Origin: Phoronis australis
Taxonomy: Eukaryota > Phoronida > Phoronidae
Assembly: GCA_002633005.1 (NCBI GenBank)
Contig: NMRA01000025.1
Location: 195,757 to 259,756, forward strand
Length of the DNA stretch: 64,000 bases
Reading direction: 5' to 3'
Positions 9,504 to 20,900 of the stretch are shown here, piece after piece. The notes beneath the pieces were generated by a model. It was not told the origin of the DNA. It did not search any database and worked only from the letters and a program-made list of their open reading frames with translations. The number at the start of each line of letters is the position of its first letter. Position 1 is the stretch's first letter. A program made the translations under genes and the position numbers.

Positions 9504-10169
9504 ATGCAGCGTCGTGTGCGAATGAAGAGAGAATTGGAAATGATTAAAATCTCCCCGCCGTTCGGCATAACATGCTGGCAAGTGGACAATAGTATAGAAC
9601 ACCTGGAAGCGCAGATCATTGGCATTAAAGGAACTCCATATGCAGATGGAGTTTTCAAGTTGGACATCAAAGTCCCTGAAAGATATCCATTTGAACCATT
9701 GAAGGTGACCTTCCTGACCGCTATATACCACCCGAACATTGACACAGCAGGACGCATCTGTCTGGACATTCTAAAGATGCCACCTGCGGGTAATTGGAAG
9801 CCATCTCTCAACATTTCCACTGTATTGACTTCCATACAGCTACTGATGAACGAACCAAACCCAGATGACCCCCTCATGACAGATATTTCTGAGGAATTCA
9901 AATACAATCATGTGCTGTTTGTGAAAAAGGCAGAGGAATGGACAAGGAGTCATGCAACACAGCAAAGCTTAAGTGCTGCTACCTATGACCAAGAAAAAGA
10001 AAACCGCGTGGCGGTTTATGTTGATGACAGTGATGATGAATCAGAGGAAAGCAGTGATGAAGAAAGCCAAAGAGTCGATAATAATAAATGTGAAAAGAGA
10101 GATTTATTACAGAAAAGGCCATGCAGTGAGGGATCTGATACTGCACCGTGCAAACAGTTAAAACTGTAA
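9504..10169 (+). CDS. UBE2T: UBE2T, ubiquitin-conjugating enzyme E2 T (single exon)
   Basis: E2 of the Fanconi anaemia DNA-repair pathway. In vertebrates it charges with ubiquitin and, with the E3 FANCL, monoubiquitinates FANCD2/FANCI in the nucleus. The 221-residue product starts at the ATG at 9504; the upstream in-frame TTG is not a eukaryotic start. The UBC fold spans about 1-152. HPNIDTAGRICLDIL places the catalytic cysteine at residue 86, the same number as in human UBE2T. ITCWQ, ERYPFEPLKV, SLNISTVLTSIQLL and EPNPDDPLM are strongly conserved and specific to the T class. The C-terminal tail (about 153-221) is longer than in human (197 residues total) and very acidic (DDSDDESEESSDEES), then basic. 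The gene lacks introns, unlike the human gene, yet is intact and has its own divergent promoter. I am sure of the family; whether it is the only copy cannot be told. Confidence 0.95.
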   Translation: MQRRVRMKRELEMIKISPPFGITCWQVDNSIEHLEAQIIGIKGTPYADGVFKLDIKVPERYPFEPLKVTFLTAIYHPNIDTAGRICLDILKMPPAGNWKPSLNISTVLTSIQLLMNEPNPDDPLMTDISEEFKYNHVLFVKKAEEWTRSHATQQSLSAATYDQEKENRVAVYVDDSDDESEESSDEESQRVDNNKCEKRDLLQKRPCSEGSDTAPCKQLKL

Positions 10170-11780
10170 TGTGTTATGTTATGCAATCACTTGCAAGGGT
10201 TGGTTCACTACTCAATCATTGTTGCAATCATCTCTGAGTCTCCAATCACTTCCTTCGATTGCCGTTAATTATTCAAACAATTTACATCAGGATTTCTGCA
10301 CTATAAGTGACATCATGGACTGTTTTACACCTGAATGAGGGGCCAGTTGCACTGCTGTTCGTGCAGTCTTGGATTGAATGGCTTGCAACACACTTTTTTG
10401 GTTTGTTTTGTCACTTGCTAGAATTTATACACCTACGAACTTCAAGAAGATGAAAACTACCGTTAGTGTGGACTAGCTGCCATTTTATATACTCATACCT
10501 GACGCAGGAGATATACAATTTGCAATTATTGCATAGTAACAAGCCAGACTTTATGTCTATACAAAGTTGAGTATTGAACCTGGGTCGTGGGAAGGACACT
10601 ATGTGTATATAATGTAACCCTTATAGCTTGGCTGAAATCAAAGCATTTTGGTGATGAGAGCCAGAAGCATGTGGGACCTAGTTTACAGTACTTGTGTGTA
10701 GTGATGACAGACTAAACTAGTAGTGCTGTAGACTGAACATTCGACATTATTTGGTATTCTGAGAGCATGAAAGCAATCTCCACTTTATTCAGTCTCGAGT
10801 AGACAATACAGGTTAAGCTGATGAAGATGAACTGTTGTTTTGTTCATGGTTTTTCATGTAATTTGAACAACTCCCCAGGCAACAGTTGTCATTTGACTAC
10901 TTGTACATTGCCACCAAAAGCCAACTTTTGATTTAGACCATGTACCGCCATTTTAAATTTGTCTCAATTTGTTCTTTATTCAGATGAGAAGTGATTTCGG
11001 GGTTTACAGTTTGTTATTCATGGAGACCGGCACATGAAATGACACGCTCTGATAAGCCAATTTGTAGAGTTTTGTCTTGAGCAATACACAAAAATGTCAG
11101 TTATTTTGTAGCCCTGAAACAACCTCTAATGTGATTTTAAGTAACAATTTGAGATTAATTTTATAAGGGCAAGTGGTCTAAATTAAAAGTTGGTTTTGTG
11201 ATCGAACTTGCGCGTTATGTGAAGTTCTAGTGCAATTCAAATTTCCATCGCCATCTTTATCTCTCACTGTTAAAGGATCAGGAAATGAATGAACTTGGAT
11301 GGAATTGGCTCAATGCTTATATAACTGGCATGTTATTCAAAATAGTGTGACCAGAGTGTTAGAGGCTGATTATGACCAAGTATTCCCAGGAACCTAGTAA
11401 CTTGGTGCAATGCCCATGACTTGGTTTATTAAAGGTATGATTATTGTAGGTGTCTGTTATGTCCTTTTCTCCACGAATCATTTGCAATGGCTTTAGTTTA
11501 ATTTAAAACCCTGATGCTTTTCATCGTATCTCAAATGCTACTATAGCATTGATACTGCACTAAGGTCTAGGCTGGGGTTTGCTACCTATTCTGTATGGTA
11601 ATGACAGGACACTCTGATCCCGGTTTCAACTCTCCACTGTTTGGGGGTAGAAAAACGCTATGTGTGGTTGGCCTGGCTTTCAAAAGGAATGGCTGTGCTG
11701 ACACTTCCAGAGTTAGACATGTGAAGAGCGATTGAAAAGCTGAGCGAGTCATAATAAAATTTTTGATATCTATATTGCAA
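10170..11780 (+). other. UBE2T: UBE2T 3' UTR (extent uncertain)
   Basis: No coding sequence is recognised after the TAA. The first clear AATAAA on the plus strand is at 11753-11758, a plausible poly(A) signal giving a 3' UTR of about 1.6 kb. An earlier variant signal could be used instead. Confidence 0.45.
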
Positions 11781-12239
11781 TTAACTGTGCAACAGTAAAA
11801 CTTTATTGTGATAAGTGATCAATTAATTTAAATGCAAACTTATAATCGATTAGAATTGCAGCAGTGTTCAACTGCGCCGGCCAAGTGCGTTACAGACATA
11901 CAGCTTTGTGGGTAATTGTGACTGCATCAGAGAGGCTGCTGTGGTGTTCCGGGAAGTGGTTATTTTTAAAAAAATTTTAGTAGCTACATCCAAAAATACC
12001 ATGGTGTCACTATGATTCTTTGGTATATACTCACAATGCTGTTTATAAGTAGGGAACCATCTCATTCACTACTGCTTGCTTACCACTATTTTATATTAAC
12101 ATTAGTTTGCCAGCCACCAATCATGAAGTTGCAAACATTGACAACGTTGCTGACATGAGACCACCGCCAAAACACTGATTTCTGAAAGATCTGTCAATGG
12201 ACATTGGAGGAAAGTATGAGAAATCAATGAAAGTAGTAA

Positions 12240-12860
12240 GAAACATATGGCACCCTTCAGATGGCCTTTGACCAGATCCATTGGCATGCTAAATTTTGGA
12301 AGATTTCCTCAAAGCCATAGCACCGCAAACAATTAATATTTGAAAAGTGGCTGACACAGTACCTTCTTTAGTGCGATTTTGCCAGATAACAATTGGCCTT
12401 GAGTCTTTCATAAGATAATTTATAAATTTCATGTTGATTGGACAAAACCTGTAGTGTACGTATGATAGACCAACAAAAGAGCAGCGGGGAATCGGCTAAT
12501 AAAAGAACAGTGATCAGATCAGTTTCTCAGTCGAATTCGGAACTCAAGAACAGTAATGGCATAGTGCTGATTGTGCTTGATAAGATCTACCCACAAATAA
12601 AATTTCACAGACGCTGTACACACAAAACGATATTAAATCAATTAAAGAAAAATCATCGGAAAATCTGGAATAATTTCATGAGAACTTTTAGTAGTAAGGA
12701 GTGAGAAACGGAGGACAGTGACAATGGCACACTCCAGATAGCACTTGACGAGATCTATCTACATACGAAATTTCAACAGAAGGTAGCTCTGTGAAGCGAA
12801 AATTCGAAAAATGGCTGTCACCAAAACGCTTTAAAGCTTTTCATGACGAAAATGTTTATT
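12240..12860 (+). repeat. Three degenerate repeat copies
   Basis: Segments near 12250, 12560 and 12735 share the pattern ATGGCA…CTTGA.(C/A)AGATC(C/T)A followed by AAATTT and, at both ends, AAAATGGCTG(A/T)CAC-like words. They look like old copies of one unit of about 200 bp. Alignment by eye only. Confidence 0.35.
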
Positions 12861-13710
12861 TCGTGTGGATCGGGTGAAACATGCTGCCTGTAACGTACAT
12901 GTGTACAGAAACAATAAATAAAAAAACATGACCTTACTTGGAGAAAAGTCATTTTGCTAAGTAATGGTACGTACGGTAAACTTAGTTAAGAAAGATATAT
13001 CTTTTTACATGATCTACTTGCCTCAAAAATGTATTAGCACTGAGCCTAACCGTTTAGAAAAACAGACCTAGTACCTTTGTAGAAAATGAAAGTTGATTTC
13101 GGGACTTGACTATTAACACTGGAAATTGTTTTTGAGTATTTGGCCATCACTGAATGTTGATTACCAGTACCATCACTCAAGTACGAAAAATCTGTAGTTT
13201 CCAAGTCCCAAGATGGGAACAAATTATTGAAAATTGCCATTTTGTGTTAAATTCACCAATAGCTGCACTTAATATGTGGTAAATTCTCACTAATTTAGGA
13301 CACATCATGGCAGGTGATGTGATTTTTTTTCCTAATGAAACGTAAACAGTGCGAAATAACGAGATAATGTTTTGAGAAATTGTAGACATTCAGAACAATG
13401 TTGGTAGCCTTTGAACAATGAACATAGATTTTGTTCATTATTTTGTCTAGAATTCGTCGGTGAGATTTTACGCGAGTTCTTATTTCTTTTCTAATGTTTT
13501 GCACTTTTATTCTGAATATGACTATTTTCTCTCATAAATCACACGTTCATAATGGTGCATACAGATTTGATGTTTGAGTATTAAGCACAATTTTACTTTA
13601 CGTATTGTATGCAGATTGAATGTGCTTCCTGGAAGAGACCGTTGAAAAGAATCATTGTTGTCCATGAAGAAAGAAATGCATATGTTTGCAGGTCTGGAGC
13701 AGAGGAAATG

Positions 13711-13820
13711 GATACTGCTTGTGAGAATTAGATTATATTCATGAAAAAATAACACCGCATTTGGGTACTGCTTGTGAGAATTCTCTGAGATTATATTCAT
13801 GAAAAAATAACACCGCATTT
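13711..13820 (+). repeat. Tandem duplication of ~55 bp
   Basis: TACTGCTTGTGAGAATT, then GATTATATTCATGAAAAAAT and AACACCGCATTTG occur twice in a row. The second copy has a short insertion (CTCTGA). Confidence 0.85.
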
Positions 13821-14182
13821 GACGAGAATTCATGTGCCTACAGATGTTGAGACATTACCTGTACTTATAGTTTAATCTGAAACATTCTTACTTGCTTCAA
13901 AACTTGTGCCGAAGAAGCCCGATCAAGACAGAGCCACCATGGGGGAGGGGGGGTGTGGTATTTTGATGGTTAGAGACATGCTCATATTGTGGGAACTAAT
14001 AACTTAATCTTGTGTTTAAAAAGAATAACCTAACATTTCAAGTTGATCGTTTGGCAGCGAGTTCTTCGCCGGAGTTTTCTTTAGGTAGCTGAATTAACGG
14101 CAAAGTGAATCCTAGCTGGTTTCAAGCCCATGGCCAATCAGTGCACTGTTACCATCAATCCACATGGGGCTTTTGCAGATCC

Positions 14183-14499
14183 CAGGGGCGGATCCAGGAT
14201 TTTAAGTTTTAGGGCCGGGAGGGGGGACAGAGCACAGGAATAACCATTTCGGCGCATGCGCGCCCCCAGCCTAGTAAAATGTAGGGATGCAAGGGTCTCG
14301 AATTATTGGGTTTGCGGACCTTATTACCTTAAAAAAGACGGTAAACGGGATTTGTTCAAGGCCGCATTGTGCATTCGCCCCCCCCCCCCGAGCCACCCTG
14401 GATGCGCGCATATGCTAGTTAGCAATTCGTACCCCGAACTACCAAATTGTATCTGGTAGAATTTTAGGAGGGACATGTCCCCCCACGAATCCGCCACTC
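14183..14499. mobile_element. hAT-like MITE
   Basis: It begins CAGGGGCGGATCCAGGATTTT-like and ends with ATCCGCCACT, the reverse complement of the variant AGTGGCGGAT. CAGGGGCGGATCCAGG termini are typical of short non-autonomous hAT elements in marine invertebrates. C/G-rich blocks inside (about 14219 and 14382) are also typical. No clean 8-bp target duplication is visible. Confidence 0.6.
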
Positions 14500-15950
14500 G
14501 ATCCCGGTACAGGATTGCATATACTTAATTGAACTGGTATGTAGAGATGTAAACTTGATGAATGTTTTTCATTCTCCGTTGTAATCTTGTTTGATGTGAA
14601 AGTGCCTCAACGTGTTTAGTTTTACTAATTTTGATGATTCAGAATGGCTTAAAACAACTTGGTTCTGTTAGTTTAGCTGCAGTCACAGTTTACATTCTTC
14701 TTCAACCGGAGCAGTGCATAACTTACACATTCCTTATTCTCAACGCATATCCAACCAACTTGACAGTGGCGAAATATTTAGAAGTTAGCGAAATTTAAAC
14801 TGTCCATTGGTCTTGCCAATAAGTTATCGCTGCGCCGAGTGCTGAACCATTGTTCGCTCATTTACGCCTGCTGCCACCTATTGTGTAATCTAAGCACTTG
14901 CTCAATCAAAGGTATGTCAATTTTAAACAAACTTGGAAGGAATGCATTTTTTGAAATTACCCATTCAACGTATTGAAGGGTCTTACTCACTGATCTTACA
15001 ACGCATGATGACCATGGATATCTTCACCATCAGTATGCAAATTCGCAACGTCCCGTGATATTCTTTTTTAACAAAATATCGTCCAGCAGTGTTCTGCAGT
15101 CCAGAGCAAGTTTCATAAAGTTTTTATGCAGAACAAGAAATGAATGTTTCAGAAGTTGTTTAAGTAGCAAAACCCATTATTATTTTAAATCCTTTAAGAG
15201 ACCTTTTAAGATGTCCTTAAAATGAGGTATGTAATGCGAAATTAGTGTTACAAGTGTTTTACATCCTTACTCTATGGTCAAGCAGACTTCATTAGTTTTG
15301 CACCTAGAGGCTGATACACTGCCTCACCACCAATTTTGACAACCTTATGACTGTAAAAAAATGTTCTATAAGCATATTTGTTTGTACCTGGAATTAAAGA
15401 AAGCTGTTGAAAAAATAGTACTTATATTTCATATTAAAAACAAACATTGTAACTTATAACCCGGGACAGTTGCAAGCATTGTACATGACTGAGTAACATT
15501 TCCGTTTTTCACCAGCTTAACTATTTAAACAGAAATTTCTCTAAGAATCCTTCTCATAATCAAACCTTGAAGAACAACCGCAAACACTGTCTAACAACAG
15601 GGGCCTGCCTCATGAAAAGCGATTCAAGACGGAAATTTGGTGCTCCAGCCACTTCACAGTTGGCAAATAAAGTTTTAGTCGTGTAATAGTACATTACAGC
15701 CTGAAAATAATTTGCACAAATTTCCTCAGTATTTAGCAGGTATGGGTATATTCTCAGATATTCTGTTCTTTAGCTAAATTGAGTTTTAATTATTTTTTGA
15801 AAATTGTTATGTGGAGTGTAAGGCCAAATTTCTGTCTTGCATGTAAGCCACTTTTCATGAAACATATCTTCTAGTCACAGAGATAATTTCTGTAATTTAT
15901 TTCTAAATTGTGTGATGCTCTCATAATTACTTGGCTAAACCTTTTTCAGC

Positions 15951-17317
15951 AATTATAAAGAGGGAGCACAAGACCAAATTCCAGCGAGTCTTAAATGTTC
16001 AGTCACTTTCATGATGAAACACATCCCAGAGCTACTCATTAAGTTGGCAATCTTTTGAAGGATTCTTGGGTGACACGAGCTGCAAAACCCTGTTTTAAAC
16101 ATACAATGTACGATACCTTGAAATGTCCAATGTTTTCTAAGTAGCATCTCTGCTTCAAAGATATAGAGCAAGTTACCATGACAGAAATCATGTTTCCAAA
16201 AACAATAAATAAATACTTAAACTAACAATATTACATCAAGCAAAAACATAGCCTTAAACATATTTCATCACGTTAACAAGACTTCTAAAATATACAAACT
16301 TAGATAAATTTCTACCCCAATGGAAAGTTGGTTGTCTGACAAGTTGCGAAGCCTAAAAACATCAATGAATACAGTTTATACTCAAATATAATGGGAGTCA
16401 ACGTAGGCTGGAAAACATTATCTATCTGAGTACATGTACCCTGTAACTCCATAAATATGTTACTTACGCATTTATATTAACAATTACAGAACTCGATAAC
16501 AAAAACTAATAGATTTAAGGCATGCCATTAAGTTCCCATTAAAATGTGATTGAACTTTCACATCTGACCATGACATCCCAATGATATTCACAGAACAATT
16601 CTTTGTTCTTTGGTTTAAACAGAATATCGGACCACTCAACATTCTGGGTACACAGCAAGAACTAAGACATCCGCATGAAAACAAATTATCAGCTTGTAAA
16701 ACAATGCTTATGGTCAAGCTGTACGTTTAACTGGAGAAACAAACCAGTGCTAAGATTTGTATTGGATCAGTTGTAAAACGAAAAAGGAACGGCCAGCAAT
16801 AATGCTCATGTCAAGCCGATGAAGCTAGTGGTTCACAGAAAGCATTTTCGAGGCTCATCACTGAATTGTTTCTCCATCTCATCATTTCTCATACCATCAA
16901 AGCTGGTCAGAATGCATAGCCTTACACACCTGGATGCATTATACAGGTAACAACAAAACTATAGTATGCATGTGTACATTAAATGAATTCAGAAGCATAA
17001 TTAGTCTTACCTTCTTAATCAAACATTTATTCTTAAAATTTGTCATGGAGTAGAACTTTTTGGCAATAAGGTTTGGCTCAATTTATCTATCTTGAGCCAT
17101 CACTCGGATGTCTTTGTACGTCACATATTGCACCTATTTCTGAAACAAAATGCTGTTACTAGCACCACCTTTTGTCCAATTAACAAACCAATCTCCCTTC
17201 AGCCAGCAGCACACAGCAGTAGCGACACAGAAAAAGCACCATCTAGTCATGTTCATGGGCTACACAAGGTAACTACCCTTTGACCTTTTGGCCTTTGACC
17301 CTTGGTAGCCACTAGTG
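15951..17317 (-). other. FGFRL1: FGFRL1 3' UTR (extent uncertain)
   Basis: Noncoding sequence downstream of the FGFRL1 stop. On the minus strand an AATAAA lies at 17031-17026 (about 290 nt after the stop) and another at about 15900, so short and long 3' UTRs are both possible. Confidence 0.4.
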
Positions 17318-17991
17318 CTATGACATGCCATAATGTGTACTGTGAGGCATTCCATGAGGTGCTCGACATACTGATGAGCTCTCAGATGGTGTCGGAGTCC
17401 TCTGATTGGTTCTATTTTGCTGCTGCAGCCTTGCCAGCAAAGTAGCATGAAGGTCCATGGGATTATGGTGCACTCTGGGTAAACCAGCTCCATCACAGTA
17501 AATGTCTGATATGGGAAGCCCATTATGGTGTCCTGCTGGTATACTTGATACTTCTGAATACATGTCGGACAGAGGATCACGAGTATGAACACTGGATAAG
17601 TCAGATGGCATGTCTGAGTGGACACGTGTCGATACCTCGCTATGAGCATCAGTATACATCACAGGCTCTGCATACGTATGTGGGCTTCGTAGATCTCTGT
17701 AGATACGTGGTGCGTACCCCGGCTGACCCTCGAGTGACAAATTCCGATACAGGCGCTCTTTGCTGGTCTGACTATATTGGGGCTGATTGAGTGGTACTGA
17801 GCATTCCTTGTCTATAGCCCTCTGTGTGTAGACATGCTGTTGTGGTGACTTAGGCTTAGTTCTGTTTTTCAAACAGCAGATAATGATGAGTATGACTAGT
17901 AGAGCGCCAACGCACACTGGAACTGTGATGTAGACAACTAGATACGTATGAACATCATCAAATGCATCAAAACTTCCATCCCGGTTGTTTC
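17318..17991 (-). CDS. FGFRL1: FGFRL1 exon 7 (transmembrane segment and cytoplasmic tail)
   Basis: The acceptor TTCTTACAG restores a Gly codon; the exon ends at TAG (17320-17318). About 23 hydrophobic residues (VVYITVPVCVGALLVILIII region) precede KNRTKPKS, a normal stop-transfer. The tail is longer than in human and rich in Ser, Tyr and His. No kinase motif is present. Confidence 0.95.
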
Positions 17992-20900
17992 CTGTAAGAA
18001 AATACAATTGATTCAATAGTATTATTGAACTGTAAAGACATATCTTGTATGTTCACCTATGCTTAACTGCAACATTCCATTCAACATTCTGCCCAGGAAA
18101 ACATTGTCCTCTCCAAATTTCAACAACGAAAAGGAGATTTCCTATTTCAACCTATATAAAGAAATTATGTAATACCTAGGTTAATAAACTCTATCAACTC
18201 ATGCCACAGTAGCAACTAGTTGAAACCATCAAAATAAATTGATGCGGCTCAATCTTGGGACACTGACCCAGTTGGGTAACCCTGTCAAATCAATGGCATT
18301 TGGACACTTTTCACTAAGCCATTATGCTGAATGTTTGCATGGTAAATACTTTATGTCTCAGTATGGAGAGGTTTCACACATTTTTTAAGTGGTTGAGTAA
18401 CCCGCATTTTAGATGATGTGTAAAGAGAAAGTTTCCATTTAAAAGAAAATTGCAGTTTTAAGTGTAATAAAACAATTTTAAAACCATCTTATGTACACAT
18501 TCGACAATGATGACTGTGACATCATCGAAAACTACCGAGTGTTTCAACAAATATCATGCATTTATGCCTTAAAATGTCTTAGGGACATCTACCAATACAT
18601 ATGGCATGAATAAGTAACATGTATCTTGCAGATTTTGTAAATTTTATAAAAATATTGCATAAACTATGCTTACCCAAATGTGAGCGATTGAGTCGATTCA
18701 AGTCGCTATTTTCGAATGGTTTCGCCGACACTGTAAGAAATGCTTTTCGAAAGCTGTAACCCCTCTGACTAGTAACCAGACATATATACATGCCAGCATG
18801 TTTCTCGGTCACATGATCGATGGCCAGTTTGTTGATAAACACCGACTCTGCAGAGGCCCAGACCTTAGACATCTTGAGTACAACAAATTTCTGATTGTTG
18901 ACATCGATGGTGGAGTTAGCATGCTTTCTCAGTTGGTCTGGATCCACAAGCTGCTTCAACCACTGAAATGCAGACACAAATATGTATGAAATATTTGAAT
19001 GAACCGTCCAAGCAAGTAATCAAAGAACAACACAGCACCATTTGAACAGCATGTATATTATACAATTAAGGAGGCACAAGTAACATTATGCACTGTCAAA
19101 CTAACGGGAACCCAGCTGCTTGTGACGAAAATTGTTCTAATCCCTTGTAATGGGAGGAAAAACCTTTTTTAACCATGGGCAAAGGCATAGTTTAGAAACT
19201 GCACATCTATAAAACAGCCAAGTTAGACTACTTTTCAAAGTCCTACTCAAACCAACTTCTAGTCAGTGAATATTTCCAGTTTTTAAACATTGAAATTCAT
19301 AGCTTGCAAAAAGAGATTCAAGGAGAGAAACTATTGGACATTTTGTCAGTTTAACAGTCATTTATTTTGTGCAAGTTCATACACACTTTCGAACTACATC
19401 CAGTGTTCACTCAACCTCATCTGCTTCAGAGGTCACTTTTCAGAGACCCTTATGGGCGTTTTTCAAAGAGGATTTTTTTCACGAAACTTCATTTAAGTGT
19501 GCTTTTTTCAAAAATCAAAAATTTTGTTAATCTAAAATGGGTAAAGACTCTCATTGAAATACAGAACACCTTATGTAAACACATAACGATAGATATCGTC
19601 TGCATATCAACTGTCGTCTGCTTCACGAAGTGTTGCAAAGCATGACCTCTCACCTGCATATGAGGTTCCACATCACTCTTCACCCTACACAAGAACGTTG
19701 CCTTCTCACCATACTTGACAGTGATGTTCAGAGGATGAGGCGGTAAGAACTCTGGCATCAACTTGGTCTTACCTGGTAACACATAACCAATTTATTTTGA
19801 TAAAACAACATTTCAATAGAATGGTGCACCAGACCCAGCCGAGTAGCTTACAGTTAAGTTCATGAATACTTTGCTAAACAAATGATGTCTGGATGTCTAG
19901 GGGACTGATGCACGATTTTGCCATTTGGGAGATATGTCGTTGCTGCTAGTCAAAAAATGGTTAACTTGTTATTGTTAATGTTATAACCTAGGAGGTCTCG
20001 GGTGCTTCTGTTCACAAAAAACCATGGTGGTTAGCCTATGAGCCTGCCTTCAGTCACAAATACAATTTTTGAATTTGAGCACTTACCACAATGAAACTGG
20101 TCCTTAGTCAAATTGGATGCAACTTCTGGGCTCGAAAAGAACTGGTAGTTAGTTAATGCTGGGGACCAGGCTCTACAAGTTAGCTCATCACAGTGGGTCA
20201 TTTTATGTGCCAAGCATGGTCTCAAGCAATAACGAATCACCAGGTCTTTATAAATTGCGAAACTACTCCTCATCTGAGTAAGACCAATTTCACAGAAGTG
20301 ATCTAAATCAAAAGTTAGTTTCTTTGTTGGAACACAGGTATATAGTTGGAACACAGGTATATAGTTGGAACGCAGGTATGTAGTTGGAACACAGGTATAT
20401 AGTTGGAACGCAGGTATATAGTTGGAACACAGGTATATGCAGGTATATAGTTGCTTCAAAAAGTACTAGAACTAATCATAACGTTACACGGTGATTTTAT
20501 GTACACTTCCAGTAAGACTGGATTGTATATTGGAAATGAGGACTTGAGTTTCGTTGTATTTGTGAATACAACTAAGTTTTTGTATATTGCACAAAAATAA
20601 TTGCGCTTTCATCATTTTTGAGAAGGGCTTACAGCATTTATTGGAACTTTGAATTACATACTTCAGCAATCACGAAGCAATTTTTTAAATTTAATTTTAT
20701 TGAAAATTTTGACTAAACTTAATTCAACTTTTTGCCCACATAGTGTTCTAACCTGAATTAGAAATTAGAGAGTGATACTAGAAAAATCAAAATGGGAAAT
20801 ATTCAAAGTGTTCTGGCATTGAGTAACAAATTTTGTACAAGGCGTATAATTGTAAAGAAAAATACTAGTAACTGCAAAAATCATACCAATAACTTCTAGT

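Larger units (their letters stand above)
11781..15950. other. Intergenic region between convergent UBE2T and FGFRL1
   Basis: No gene recognised. It contains degenerate repeats at about 12240-12860, a tandem duplication at 13710-13820 and a hAT-like MITE at 14183-14499. The remainder is plain AT-rich sequence. Confidence 0.7.
17992..20886 (-). other. FGFRL1: FGFRL1 introns 4, 5 and 6
   Basis: Introns are 17992-18673, 18963-19653 and 19773-20886. AT-rich, without further coding signal. The only notable content is a 19-bp minisatellite at 20326-20455. Confidence 0.85.

Noticed and set aside
9504-10169. UBE2T as a dead processed pseudogene
   Set aside because: The frame is intact, all key E2 residues are present, a divergent promoter is present, and no A-tail or flanking duplication is visible.
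16000-17318. Kinase domain downstream of the FGFRL1 transmembrane segment
   Set aside because: The frame ends at TAG 17318 and no kinase motifs occur downstream; the Ig3 sequence is FGFRL1-type.
20031-20459. 142-codon minus-strand frame
   Set aside because: Much of it is translation of the 19-bp minisatellite inside an FGFRL1 intron.
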